Source: Arion vulgaris | Lineage: Eukaryota > Mollusca > Gastropoda > Stylommatophora > Arionidae | Direction: 5' to 3' | Assembly (NCBI GenBank): GCA_020796225.1 | Contig: CM036756.1 | Span: 60,664,644 to 60,728,643, forward strand | Length of the DNA: 64,000 bases | In this document: one piece after another, positions 10,428-21,174 of the stretch | Numbering within the stretch: the first letter of the stretch is position 1 | Layout of the letters: the number at the start of each line of letters is the position of its first letter | Position numbers and translations under genes: made by a program | Notes under the pieces: model-generated | Database searches by the model: none | Told to the model about the DNA's origin: nothing | What the model saw: the letters and a program-made list of their open reading frames with translations, nothing else

Positions 10428-10818
10428 GTTTATGTGGAGTAGAGGTTAGCTGCTCGTCTCTCGTGTCAAAGGTACCAGGTTCGCACCCTCGTGGAGCCAT
10501 CTGGATATTTTTTTTATAGATTCCTAATCTCAGTGTAGGTGAGATCGAGTTCCTAGTCCTATCGGAAACGGAAGATAAAACGTAGGTCCCGGTGTTCAAT
10601 TTGAGCAAGTAAAAGAACCCTTAGTGGTTCAAAATCGAGAAGAGCATGCTGGAAAGCCGCTGTCCGGGAAAATTCATTAGAAAAGATTAAAAATACAATT
10701 CCTACAAAAATACCTTCACTATCTTCAAAATTACATCGGGTACCCTCGCCGGCGATAGAGAGTCTGTGCTTTGCAGCTGAGATCTTACTGTGTAATAGAG
10801 AAATCGGAGCACACATGG
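10428..10818 (+). mobile_element. SINE family F, copy 1
   Basis: The head is tRNA-like: an A-box-like AGAGGTTAGCTGCTCGTCTC and a B-box-like AGGTTCGCACCC. Downstream text (CGTAGGTCCCGGTGTTCAAT, AAGAACCCTTAGTGGTTCAA, GCTGAGATCTTACTGTGTAA) is matched in order on the minus strand at 56405-56995. Confidence 0.75.
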
Positions 10819-10889
10819 TTACACACCGAAGTGCAATGATGCTGGTCATATCAATCAATCAATGGTGTAGCCTGGTGCCTAATGTTGTC

Positions 10890-11345
10890 GGGAACAGCAA
10901 GTCAACGAAACTTTTCTGTGTCAGCTTACTCCTTTCCGCTCCTCGTGGAGCATAGGGCATCAACAGTTGTTCGCCACTTTCCCAGTATCTGTCTGTTTTC
11001 TTTATGGTCTCCTAGGATAGTCCAGCACCTTTTAGTTCCTCAAGAAGACTTGGTCTTAATGTCTGCCTAGGACGTCCTCTTTTCCCTTACTTTAGCGGGT
11101 CCCACTCAAGTACTTGTCTAGTGACACTTGACTATATCTTCCGTACAGTATGCCTGACCCATCGTCATTGTCTCCTCTTAACCTGGGTCATCATGGGTTC
11201 CTGTCTTGTTCTTATCCACAGGTCTGTGTTTGCAACTCTTGTCATACCATCTCCATCTGCGAATCCGGCGGTAGACATCGGTTGACTATGGTTTGAATCT
11301 TACTTCTATTTAACTTTGTAACTCGTCACGTTTCTGAGCCATACA
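10890..11345 (-). mobile_element. LINE 3' end, family L4, copy 1
   Basis: Minus-strand pieces read VLEWDP, GKRGRPRQTLR, LLEELKGAGLS, ETIKKTDRYWESGEQLL and PYAPRG across stops and frameshifts. They match the sense copy at 19195-19442. This is the basic C-terminal region typical of LINE ORF2 tails. Confidence 0.7.
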
Positions 11346-11542
11346 GCAACACATATTTCACCTGAATATCTCAGCTTTGTCAGACAGTGTCGCAACGTCA
11401 GATTTGTTGACTAAAATAGTATGTATTCGATTACTACACATCCAGTTATGATCGGATAACCGAGTATGACTTGACGTTTGCAAAAACAAATCGATATTGC
11501 ATGATTGTGTTGACTAATTTTGACCTTTAACACAAGTAATAA

Positions 11543-11817
11543 AACCACAACACTGGGCAACAACCCGGTAGTAGTGTGGCAACAACCCGGTAGCAGTGTG
11601 GCAACAACCCGATAGCAGTGTGGCAACAACCCGGTAGCAGTGTGGCAACAACCCGGTAGTAGTGTGGCAACAACCCGGTAGCAGTGTGGCAACAACCCGG
11701 TAGCAGTGTGGCAACAACCCGGTAGCAGTGTGGCAACAACCCGGTAGCAGTGTGGCAACAACCCGGTAGTAGTGTGGCAACAACCCGGTAGCAGTGCGAC
11801 GACAAAAGAAGAAGAAG
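11543..11817 (-). mobile_element. Very short LINE L5 insertion with internal 22-bp expansion
   Basis: The insertion is flanked by perfect 14-bp duplications AACACAAGTAATAA (11529-11542 and 11818-11831). In sense orientation it ends (minus strand) with the L5 3' terminus, ...CACTGCTAC..GTCGTCGCACTG and a (TTC)n tail, as at 40731-40792. It is 5'-truncated to under 100 bp of unique sequence. The rest is the tandem array at 11557-11797. Confidence 0.8.
11557..11797. repeat. 22-bp minisatellite, ~11 copies
   Basis: The unit is GTAGCAGTGTGGCAACAACC + CG with few variants. The unit is present once in each 51-bp copy of the L5 tail at 40741-40842, so the array was born inside the retroelement insertion. 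Confidence 0.95.
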
Positions 11818-11839
11818 AACACAAGTAATAACGATCCGG

Positions 11840-12075
11840 CTCGAGTATCTAAGGTACGGTATTGACTTTATTACACCGGGTTTTCTACATGTGGTTCGGT
11901 CCCTCTCCGCAGAAATCACACGCGACCTGCATATGGTATTGCACATAGTACGAACTCCGTAGCTTTTTAACAATCCGGGGAAATGCACTTGTGAACAGGA
12001 CCACGGGGTCCCGATTTGAAAACCTGACCTTTGGAGCACAAGACAACGACTTGAAACAACACAGAGGCCCCCATA
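11840..12075 (-). mobile_element. SINE family E, copy 3
   Basis: Blocks GTATTGACTTTATTACACCG, GGTTCGGTCCCTCTCCGCAG and ACACGCGACCTGCATATGGT line up with copy 1 at 3279-3514. The tRNA-like end is degraded. Confidence 0.6.
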
Positions 12076-12329
12076 GTTTAACCCAACCAACAAAAATCAC
12101 CATTGCAGACCCCATTTTTTTGTTTTATAAAAGTCATCATCATCATCTAGCTTAACTCTGCCGGAATTTGACTTCCATTACACCAGCTCAGTATCATCGT
12201 TAGCGAAGCTGGTAGCACACTGTGCTATTGATTACTGGCAGTGAACGTTCCGAGGTTTGAGGATACAAATTCTCGGTGTGTACAAAGTACACAGTGGACC
12301 TTAAGGAGATCTGGATTCTTTAAGGATTT
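12076..12329. other. Possible tRNA-like remnant
   Basis: A (CAT)n run at 12135-12148 precedes CTAGCTTAACTCTGCCGGAA, resembling an L2 3' terminus. GTTAGCGAAGCTGGTAGCAC (12199-12218) looks like an A-box. Both are weak. Confidence 0.25.
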
Positions 12330-12735
12330 AATTTACACCAATCTCTGAACTCGGGAGTAACGCTTGTCTGAATGGCTTGGGAAACTGGTGGTAAGGAAAT
12401 AAACCTTCACGCAAAAATAATTGAGTGGCCATAGCGGTAGTGAGCTCGATCACCACCCAAGCGTACCTGGTTCAAACTCTGAGGTGGGCAAGTTTGGAAG
12501 CACATTCGTTCCCGTGGGACTTTTACAAAAGGCAACAATAGACCTCACCGTTCAGAAAGCAATAGCAAACTACTGAACGTATAAGTGGTGCCTAGAAAAT
12601 CAACGACTCGTTTACTGTGGTTGATGACTACGTCCTGTAAATGACATGCTATAAATTTCAAATATTAGGAGGAAACATGGCTACACCTGAATTCATAGTG
12701 GAGGAACGAAATAAAAAAGTTCTAATTGTCTCCCT
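12330..12735 (+). mobile_element. SINE family B, copy split by SINE H
   Basis: The head (CTGAATGGCTTGGGAAACTG ... CCTTCACGCAAAAATA) precedes the family-H element at 12424-12650. The family-B end, CTACACCTGAATTCATAGTG, then GAGGAACG, follows at 12678. The order matches the uninterrupted copy at 61475-61640. Confidence 0.6.
12424..12650 (+). mobile_element. SINE family H, copy 1
   Basis: The tRNA-like head has an A-box CATAGCGGTAGTGAGCTCG and a B-box GGTTCAAACTC. GAACGTATAAGTGGTGCCTA and AACGACTCGTTTACTGTGGT follow. Minus-strand relatives occur at 22490, 39740 and 40688. Confidence 0.75.
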
Positions 12736-12930
12736 GTTCTGTTGCTTGAAGTGTCTGGCGTCTGTCACATTCATAATCAGCTCGTCTATGACAGCTTGCA
12801 TCTACTTTCTCTTTGATCCTAATCTCCTCTATATGTCTTGTATCGTTCCCTTCAGAAGTCTTTTCCAGAGAATTATGGTTTTTATACGTTCAAAGATTTC
12901 ACGTTTTATATTTCTTATCATTCCTTTCTC
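12720..12930 (-). mobile_element. LINE 3' end, family L2 (diverged)
   Basis: Minus-strand text AVIDELIMNVTDARHFKQQN then RETIR parallels DVIDKMNMIMTGVGHL and TQDRKTIRA at 32630-32830. There are multiple frameshifts. Confidence 0.55.
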
Positions 12931-13223
12931 TTAACTTGTAAGCTGTTGTCAAGTAGACAATTTCGGGAAGGGTAGGGGAGGGGTGTGTTTCCTTCTTTAT
13001 GTGGTATATTCGTATGTAGCGCTTGCATTCAAAGACACTAATCGATTTTTCAATTGTTTTATCAATAATATATGCCTTACAGTCATACGTTGCTATGGAA
13101 AAAACAAATGCTATTAAAAATGTAAGTTGTGTTTTTATATCAGTTCCCTACGATAGATTTTGTTGTTCTTTTCACTTCTACAGCCATGTTTACTCTATCT
13201 TCTCTCCTTTATAACATTCCCGT
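12931..13223. other. Unassigned sequence
   Basis: Nothing recognised. A short frame at 13023-13214 is unsupported. Confidence 0.3.
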
Positions 13224-13512
13224 TGCTAGTTAGCAATGAGCTTAAATATTCTTGATTATTAGCAATGAGCATAAATAATCTTGCTAGTTAGCAATAAGCC
13301 TCGATATTCTTGCTAGGTAGCAATGAGCCTCAATATTCTTGCCAGTTAGCAATGAGCCTAAATAATCTTGCTAGTTAGCAATGAGCTTAAATATTCTTGC
13401 TAGTTAGCAATGCACCTAAATAATCTTGCTAGTTAGCAATGTGTCTAAATATTCTTGCTAGTTAGCAATGCACCTAAATAATCTTGCTAGTTAGCAATGA
13501 GCCTAAATATTC
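13224..13512. repeat. 29-bp minisatellite, ~10 copies
   Basis: The unit is TTGCTAGTTAGCAATGAGCC + TAAATATTC, with alternating TAAATATTC and TAAATAATC variants. Confidence 0.93.
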
Positions 13513-13871
13513 GAAGCTATCAACTATTTCCATTTGATGTTGATCGATGTATATATCAGCTGCTACGTGTATTTTATCAGTGGTTGACATCAGCAGGCAC
13601 TAGCGGCCTCCCTATAATCAGTTAGATTGATATCATGCTTACAGTATAACCAGTGTCAGTCGTCTAATTTTCTTGTATGTCACAGTAGCCTGCGACACAT
13701 TGCAATAATCTTTCTTTGGTGATGTTGTTGAGCTGTAGATCTTTTAACCAGGTCTGCGAGTTTTCACTCTTGGGAAGTCAATGTCGAATTGTAGAATTTG
13801 CATGTGTTCGGTAATTGTGGAGGACTAGTGTAAAGGGTTTTGTGAACAGATGGGTGTGGTGGGAGGAGTTC
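13513..13871. other. Unassigned sequence
   Basis: No array, frame or element seen. Confidence 0.3.
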
Positions 13872-14675
13872 TTGTAAACTGTGATCTCACGCTCTAAAAT
13901 TCACGAAGTTAAGTTTTAAACTATGATCTCACACTTTACAAGTTATGAGGCTAAGTTTTAAATTGTGATCTCACACTTTACAAGTTATGAGGCTAAGTTT
14001 TAAATTGTGATCTCACACTTTACAAGTTATGAAGCTAAGTATGAAGTTAAGTTTTAAACTATGATCTCACACTTTACAATTCATGAAGCTAAGTTTTAAA
14101 CTGTGATCTCACACTTCACAAGTTATGAAGCTAAGTTTTAAACTGTGATCTCACACTTTACAAGTTATGAAGCTAAGTTTTAAATTGTGATCTCACACTT
14201 CACAAGTTATGAAGCTAAGTTTTAAACTGTGATCTCACACTTTACAAGTTATGAAGCTAAGTTTTAAATTGTGATCTCACACTTCACAAGTTATGAAGCT
14301 AAGTTTTAAATTGTGATCTCACACTTCACAAGTTATGAAGCTAAGTTTTAAATTGTGATCTCACACTTTACAAGTTATGAGGCTAAGTTTTAAATTGTGA
14401 TCTCACACTTCACAAGTTATGAAGCTAAGTTTTAAACTATGATCTCACACTTCACAAGTTATGAAGCTAAGTATGAAGCTAAGTTTTAAACTGTGATCTC
14501 ACACTTCACAAGTTATGAGGCTAAGTTTTAAAGTGTGATCTCACACTTTACAAGTTATGAAGCTAAGTTTTAAACTGTGATCTCACACTTCACAATTCAT
14601 GAAGCAAAGTTTAAAACTGTGATCTAAAATACTTCACAATTCACGAAGCTAAGTTTTAAATTGTGATCTAGTACT
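13872..14675. repeat. 42-bp minisatellite, ~19 copies
   Basis: The unit holds GTGATCTCACACTTTACAAG and TTATGAAGCTAAGTTTTAAA. Two copies carry a 12-bp internal partial duplication (about 14038 and 14470). Edge copies are diverged. Confidence 0.95.
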
Positions 14676-15334
14676 TCACAACCAAATAACAGTAGTATAC
14701 TATTAAAATGCAGTACCTTACCAATGTATTATCACGCAATGATGGCGAGAGAAAGAAACGGAAAGAGAGATAGATGTATGTGATCACATTGCTTCCAAAA
14801 ACTACTAATGTAATGAAATTACGACAATAAAACATATACACAACACAACATGCAGATCCAATCTAACAAGTAAAAAAAAACCTACCAACAAAATAGAATT
14901 GTCACAAGTACACTCGAGTGAGCTCAGTCACAAGTACACTCGAGTGAGCTCAGAGTCCAGCAGTATTGGACTTCGCACGTACATAATTCTGGTCCCGCAA
15001 TCCTTCTAATTATGTTAGTTCTATGCATGAAAGTAGGAACTCCTTTTCCCTTGAGAGCTGACGCCCCTGGCTAACTTGTCTAATAACATTAATGGTGCAT
15101 GCGACCAGGCCGTATGTGAAAGATTGCTCTTCCTAACACCAAAATCGCTAACATTGGGAGATGAGTGTGGTGTCCCAACATTTATGAGGAGGGTGGGTCT
15201 ATGAAGGTCTACGCGAGTTGAGTGAACCATGGACGCCCTACACGTGCTTGACGTCACGTAAAACAGAATATAACGAGTGGACTGACCTAAGGTCAGAATA
15301 GACAGTAGATATTGGATGGAGAAGCTATAACTAA
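14676..15334. other. Unassigned sequence with one short duplication
   Basis: A higher-GC block (15000-15260) holds an unsupported minus-strand 78-codon frame and a TGACGTCA palindrome at 15249-15256. No element is recognised. Confidence 0.3.
14901..14952. repeat. 26-bp duplication containing CACTCGAGTG palindromes
   Basis: Two perfect copies of GTCACAAGTACACTCGAGTG + AGCTCA. Confidence 0.9.
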
Positions 15335-15416
15335 TACAGGGTGTTCAACATAAAAGTAGCCCAATTTACAGGCTTTGATTAGTCAATCGGGCTACTTTTA
15401 TCTTGAACACCCTGTA
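15335..15416. mobile_element. Minimal foldback element with 29-bp inverted arms
   Basis: Arms 15335-15363 and 15388-15416 are inverted repeats with one mismatch, starting TACAGGGTGTTCAA and ending GTAGCCC, around a 24-bp loop. The arm sequence matches the element at 6422-6681, so this is probably an internally deleted relative inserted at a TA. Confidence 0.8.
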
Positions 15417-15675
15417 TAAAATAATCCTACCATATTGTTACTTTAGTATGCTATAGCAGAAATGAAGGGACCACATTACAATTTATTCTGCCTTCCTCTC
15501 TCTCCTCATAACTTAAGTAATTAATAGAATGGCGTAACTCAAAAATATAACTGTGTATAGACTAATCACCGAACACGTTCCGATTTCCAAACAGTACGTC
15601 CCGTGGTGAAAACAACCCGAAACAACGCATTTTAAATTATCATGACTTGATAGAGCAGATAGACAGTACCTCTTT

Positions 15676-16240
15676 ATATGATTTGATATAGCAAACAAAG
15701 CTATTTAAGATGATTTAATATAGCAAACAATGATATTTAAGATGATTGAATATAGCAAACAATGCTATTGAAGATGATGTGATATAGCAAACAATGTCAT
15801 TTAAGATGATTTGATATAGCAAACAATGTCATTTAAGATGATTGAATATAGCAAACAATGTCATTTAAGATGATGTGATATAGCAAACAATGCCATTTAA
15901 GATGATTTGATATAGCAAACAATGCCATTTAAAATGATTTGATATAGCAAACAATGCCATTTAAGATGATTTGATATAGCAAACAATGCCATTTAAGATG
16001 ATTTGATATAGCAAACAATGCTATTTAAAACGATTTATTATAGCAAACAATGCTATTTAAGACGATTTGTTATAGCAAACAATGCTATTTAAGATGATTT
16101 GATATAGCAAACAATGCTATTTAAGATGATTTGATATAGCAAACAATGCCATTTAAGATGATTTAATATAGCAAACAATGTTATTTAAGATGATTTGTTA
16201 TAGCAAACAATGCTATTTAAGACGATTTGTTATAGAAGTT
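15676..16240. repeat. 32-bp minisatellite, ~18 copies
   Basis: The unit is GATTTGATATAGCAAACAAT + GCTATTTAAGAT, with diverged copies trailing to about 16320. Confidence 0.95.
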
Positions 16241-16532
16241 AGACAATGCTATGTGCAATGAATTGTTGCAACAGTTAGATAATGATATGTATGATAAATT
16301 GGTAAAGCCAACAATGCTATTTTTTTAAATGATTAGATGTAAAAGGCAGTTAGTTATCTACACATCTGCAGAAAAGTACGTTTTCATAATACATATATCA
16401 GACATGGGTAGGAGGAGGGATAACCCATTCATTAATATATAAAGAAACACACTAGTTATTCACAGAAATCTATATATATATATATATGTACCAGCCAGTA
16501 TCTAACCACTAATTAATGTTAGTCAGTATACC
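16241..16532. other. AT-rich flank with degenerate array copies
   Basis: Decayed copies of the preceding array and a (TA)n tract at 16471-16488. Confidence 0.5.
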
Positions 16533-16583
16533 ACCACTAATCAATATAACCACTGACTAATCAATAACCACTGACTAGTCAAT
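16533..16583. repeat. 20-bp satellite, left part
   Basis: Imperfect copies of AATCAATATAACCACTGACT. The array is interrupted by SINE A and resumes at 16841. Confidence 0.75.
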
Positions 16584-16840
16584 CTCTTCTTCTTCTTTGC
16601 GTTCGTTCTTTACGACCAAATTGAATCACTCTTTGTGATATGTTTGATCTTTTGCCAAGAACGTGTATACGTTGTACATTGGTTTGGTAGGCCCCTAAAC
16701 TCATAGAATTCTACACGTTTAGGACACGTGCATTCGATTTCAGCCAAACCTCCTTAGTCGCCTCTTGCAACATGCGTGGCAGGTAATAGTGGTTCTATTC
16801 TTTACACCCCAAATTTAGGCCCCGGTAACCACTCGGGCGA
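16584..16840 (-). mobile_element. SINE family A, copy 2, full length
   Basis: The minus strand runs from CGCCCGAGTGGTTACCGGGG through GTGTAAAGAATAGAACCACT, AGGAGGTTTGGCTGAAATCG, TACCAAACCAATGTACAACG and GATCAAACATATCACAAAGA to a (GAA)n tail. It is flanked by perfect ACTAGTCAAT duplications (16574-16583 and 16841-16850). The head GCCCGAGTGGTTA resembles the D-arm/A-box of Leu or Ser tRNAs. Confidence 0.92.
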
Positions 16841-16903
16841 ACTAGTCAATATAACCACTGAATAATCAATATAACCACTGAATAATCAATATAACCACTG
16901 CCC
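16841..16903. repeat. 20-bp satellite, right part
   Basis: Three copies of AATCAATATAACCACTGAAT continue the array broken by SINE A. Confidence 0.8.
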
Positions 16904-17196
16904 AAAACATGGCAAAAACAATGAAATATGGTGGACCACACTGCAGTAGGACAGACCGTTTATCTCAATTTATTGCTTTTCTGCATTTTGGCTAAGATCA
17001 AAGTGCAGTGTCCACCTGATCGTGGCCAAGGGGTGGGAGCCTTCATTAAACGCCAAATGGCACCATAAAACCCACTTTAACAAACTCCGAGTGTTCTCAT
17101 TCGAAGTATTGATGACGCTTCGAGTTTACATGTTCAAACGTACTGGGTCAACCAGTCGTGGAACTTCCGGATAGGTCAAATTTTATATATATATCT
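16904..17196. other. Unassigned sequence
   Basis: Nothing recognised. Confidence 0.3.
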
Positions 17197-18768
17197 CAAA
17201 CACAGATGGTATGATAAGAGTTGCAAACACAGATGGTATGATAAGAGTTGCAAACACAGATGGTATGATAAGAGTTGCAAACACAGATGGTATGATAAGA
17301 GTTGCAAACACAGATGGTATGATAAGAGTTGCAAACACAGATGGTATGATAAGAGTTGCAAACTCAGATGGTATGATAAGAGTTGCAAACTCAGATGGTA
17401 TGATAAGAGTTGCAAACACAGATGGTATGATAAGAGTTGCAAACACAGATGGTATGATAAGAGTTGCAAACACAGATGGTATGATAAGAGTTGCAAACAC
17501 AGATGGTATGATAAGAGTTGCAAACACAGATGGTATGATAAGAGTTGCAAACACAGATGGTATGATAAGAGTTGCAAACACAGATGGTATGATAAGAGTT
17601 GCAAACACAGATGGTATGATAAGAGTTGCAAACACAGATGGTATGATAAGAGTTGCAAACTCAGATGGTATGATAAGAGTTGCAAACACAGATGGTATGA
17701 TAAGAGTTGCAAACACAGATGGTATGATAAGAGTTGCAAACACAGATGGTATGATAAGAGTTGCAAACTCAGATGGTATGATAAGAGTTGCAAACACAGA
17801 TGGTATGATAAGAGTTGCAAACACAGATGGTATGATAAGAGTTGCAAACACAGATGGTATGATAAGAGTTGCAAACTCAGATGGTATAAGAGTTGCAAAC
17901 ACAGATGGTATGATAAGAGTTGCAAACACAGATGGTATGATAAGAGTTGCAAACTCAGATGGTATGATAAGAGTTGCAAACACAGATGGTATGATAAGAG
18001 TTGCAAACACAGATGGTATGGTAAGAGTTGCAAACACAGATGGTATGGTAAGAGTTGCAAACACAGATGGTATGATAAGAGTTGCAAACACAGATGGTAT
18101 GATAAGAGTTGCAAACACAGATGGTATGTTAAGAGTTGCAAACACAGATGGTATGATAAGAGTTGCACACAGATGGTATGATAAGAGTTGCAATCACAGA
18201 TGGTATGATAAGAGTTGCAAACACAGATGGTATGATAAGAGTTGCAAACACAGATGGTATGATAAGAGTTGCAAACACAGATGGTATGATAAGAGTTGCA
18301 AACTCAGATGGTATGATAAGAGTTGCAAACACAGATGGTATGATAAGAGTTGCAAACACAGATGGTATGATAAGAGTTGCAAACACAGATGGTATGATAA
18401 GAGTTGCAAACACAGATGGTATGATAAGAGTTGCAAACACAGATGGTATGATAAGAGTTGCAAACACAGATGGTATGATAAGAGTTGCAAACACAGATGG
18501 TATGATAAGAGTTGCAAACACAGATGGTATGATAAGAGTTGCAAACACAGATGGTATGATAAGAGTTGCAAACACAGATGGTATGATAAGAGTTGCAAAC
18601 ACAGATGGTATGATAAGAGTTGCAAACACAGATGGTATGATAAGAGTTGCAAACACAGATGGTATGATAAGAGTTGCAAACACAGATGGTATGATAAGAG
18701 TTGCAAACACAGATGGTATGATAAGAGTTGCAAACACAGATGGTATGATAAGAGTTGCAAACACAGAC
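17197..18768. repeat. 27-bp minisatellite, ~58 copies
   Basis: The unit is GATGGTATGATAAGAGTTGC + AAACACA. Most copies are identical, with a recurrent ACACA/ACTCA variant, one 24-bp copy (~17880) and one short copy (~18165). With a period of nine codons and no stop in several frames, it yields open frames up to 526 codons on both strands. These are repeat artefacts. Confidence 0.98.
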
Positions 18769-18809
18769 CCGTAGATAAGAACAAGATATGAACCCATGAT
18801 GACACAATT

Positions 18810-19190
18810 ACTTCTTCTTCCTTGCACCATTTGCTTCTTTATAGAAGTGTTGGGGGTGTGGCGTAGTGATCTTGCGTGTGCTATGTTGTTTTTGTTTTTT
18901 CCGATCCAGAAGCACTTGAGCTTTTCAGCTCTTCGGCTCGGTGTCATGGACATCGTAACCCTTCGGTTCGGTGCCACGAACACCGTAAATCTGGGAATCT
19001 GTGGCTTTTTCTGCCATCCCGCGGAATCGAACCCGCACACACAGAGGGATAGTCACCGGTAGTCAACGCGCTACGAACACGCTGGGCAGACCGGCGTGCT
19101 ATGTTTTAAAGCACGTTGTTAGCTGATATTCATTTTCGTAAGGCTGTTCTTGATGCCGTCACTCCATCTTTTGCGTGGTCTTCCTGATGA
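18810..19190 (-). mobile_element. LINE 3' end, family L3, copy 1, split by SINE D
   Basis: A (TTC)n tail and 3' UTR (18810-18887) match 30512-30600. After SINE D, minus-strand text GRPRKRW..GIKNSLTKMNISAN (19110-19190) matches the coding end of the copy at 30800-31135. Confidence 0.65.
18888..19095 (-). mobile_element. SINE family D, copy 2
   Basis: Full family-D text: B-box GGTTCGATTCCGCGGGA (sense), CAGAAAAAGCCACAG, GGTGTTCGTGGCACCGAACC, AGCTGAAAAGCTCAAGTGCT, then GGATCGGAAAAAA. It is flanked by GTGCTATGTT duplications (18878-18887 and 19096-19105). Confidence 0.9.
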
Positions 19191-19194
19191 CACA

Positions 19195-19442
19195 GATTAA
19201 GAGGAGAGTATGGTGATGGGCTGGACATATCCTATGGAAGACACAGTCTAGTCTCACTTGACAAGCACTTGAGTGGATCCCGCAAGGAAAACAGAAAAGA
19301 GGACGTACTAAACGACATGTAGACGAAATCTTCTTGAGGAACTGAAGTGTGCTCGACTATCCTGGGAAACCATAAAGAAAAACCAGAGACTGAAAAGTGG
19401 CGAACAACTGTTGAGACCCTATGCTCCACGAGAAGCATAGAA
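19195..19442 (+). mobile_element. LINE 3' end, family L4, copy 2
   Basis: Plus-strand frames read GKQKRGR, LLEELKCARLSWETIKKN and SGEQLLRPYAPREA before a stop, matching the minus-strand copy at 10890-11345. Confidence 0.7.
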
Positions 19443-19452
19443 AAATAAGTCA

Positions 19453-19483
<31 letters not shown>

Positions 19484-19741
19484 CACAACAACTCTGCACT
19501 AGCATGAACAGCAGATAGGATCAACATTCAATAAAAAAAAAAGTTTCACGGATAATGCAATCGAAATAGATGTGTCCAGATAAAGATAAATTAAGAATGC
19601 AGTAAAACTATATTAGTGCATTGGCTATCTTGCTCAATGCGTTTTACCACGCACATCTCCCTGCCTGCGCTAGACTTGTCAATTACTGATTCAATTAGTC
19701 ACGTCATGTCGATATCCAACAACAATATATAAAATAAGGGA
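19443..19741. other. Unassigned sequence with (TA)n at 19455-19480
   Basis: Apart from the TA tract, nothing is recognised. Confidence 0.4.
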
Positions 19742-20047
19742 ACGCAAGCTGGTAACTAGGTATGGAATCTTCTCTTAAGTAGACAACGCTATTTGGTAAC
19801 TATGTAGAGAAAATAAGATTCATATACAAGCTGGTAACTATGTATGGAATCTGTGTAAGTAGACGCTTTTGGTAACTATGTAGAGAAAATAAGATTCAAC
19901 TCAAGCTGGTAAGTAGGTATGGGATCTGTTAAGTAAACTACGCTATTAGGTAACTATGTTGAGAAAAAAAGATTCCTACACAAGCTGGTAACTAGGTATG
20001 GGATCTGTTAAGTAAACTACGCTATTTGGTAACTATGTAGAGAAAAT
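19742..20047. repeat. ~80-bp minisatellite, left part
   Basis: Copies hold CAAGCTGGTAACTAGGTATG and TTTGGTAACTATGTAGAGAA. The array is interrupted at 20048 and resumes near 20325. Confidence 0.85.
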
Positions 20048-20324
20048 AACCTCCAAGGGGTTAAAAAAAGACGCTGGCGCTGGATAGGACACACTTTGCG
20101 AAAACCTGAGGGAATATAACAAGAAGGGTCCTTGCCTGGAACCCACAGGGACAGCGAAAGAAGGGAGACCGAGAAATACATGGAGACGAGATTTGGAGGC
20201 AGAGATCAGCAATATAAAGTAGTGCTGGAGGGAGCTGCAGGAGATAGCTAGAGATAGGAAGACTTAGTATGAGTTGGTTGAGAGTTTATGCCCCAATACG
20301 GGTTAAAAAGGCAGAGAGAGAGCG
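20048..20324 (+). mobile_element. LINE 3' end, family L1-like, inside a minisatellite
   Basis: Frames read RRWRWIGHTLRKPEGI, then VLAWNPQGQRKKGRPRNTW, RRDLEAEI and ELQEIARDRK. This is the classic LINE C-terminus with GRPRNTWRRDLE. Frameshifts and stops are present. It ends in GGCAGAGAGAGAGCG at the array. Confidence 0.75.
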
Positions 20325-20555
20325 ATACACAAGTTGATAACTAGATATGGCATCTGACAAGTAGACTACACTTTTTGGTAACTATGTAGAGAAAATAAGA
20401 TGCATACACAAGTTGATAACTAGATATGGAATCTGACAATTAGACTACACTTTTTGGTAACTATGTAGAGAAAATAAGATGCATACGCAAGTTGATAACT
20501 AGATATGGAATCTGACAATTAGAATAAACTATTTGGTAACTATGCAAAGAAAATA
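20325..20555. repeat. ~80-bp minisatellite, right part
   Basis: It continues the 19742 array with the diverged unit CAAGTTGATAACTAGATATG. Confidence 0.85.
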
Positions 20556-21120
20556 ATTCTACGGGGTCTAAAAGTCAAAGAATTGACTTCCAACCATTGT
20601 TTGTATACATGTTTTTGAAATGTATTTGTTTTTTTTTTATGTCAAAGATCATAATATTACTTCAAGCGCTTGAGGATCCCCTATGAGTACCTCGTGGACT
20701 CCAGTTTGGGGAATGTCTTTAGTTCATAGTTCATAACATAGTTCATAAGTACGGTTCCAACTTCACTGCAACGGGTCACCCCATAATTGCTCCGTTCCTG
20801 TGCCAATTAAAATCACACGAAATGCTAACAACTGTGAAATGTTTCCTGTGTGAACTAATTCCAGAATGAAACAGCCGCGTACCGCCACAAAAAGCAACCT
20901 GCAGCGCATAAAATGCATATGGCCGTCGCTAATGTAGCAACACAAAACTGTTCATCACTTGAATTGCAATTCTTGTCGAAGGAACATCAATCATGACAAA
21001 ATCCAGCTTTATGCACTCGCAATATAACTGCATACGGCAGATTGAGCTTGTTCGTGAATTTTTTAGATTATTGCTGGAACTATTTCTGCAGTGAGTTACT
21101 GAACAACATGGGAAACCCAG
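20556..21120. other. Decayed SINE E fragments and unassigned sequence
   Basis: AAAGAATTGACTTCCAAC (20575) and GGTTCCAACTTCACTGCAAC (20752) are pieces of the family-E tail on the minus strand. The rest is unrecognised. Confidence 0.35.
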
Positions 21121-21174
21121 TGCAGTAAATTAGTTCCCGGTGCAATAAATTAGTTCCCGGTGCAATAAGTTAGC
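21121..21174. repeat. 20-bp tandem repeat, ~2.7 copies
   Basis: The unit is TGCAATAAATTAGTTCCCGG. Confidence 0.9.

Noticed and set aside
15249..15256. TGACGTCA as a CRE promoter element
   Set aside because: A single octamer with no transcription unit beside it.
17211..18791. 526-codon plus-strand frame and 336- and 330-codon minus-strand frames
   Set aside because: They are created by a 27-bp tandem repeat lacking stops. They occur in overlapping frames on both strands and have no non-repeat coding content.
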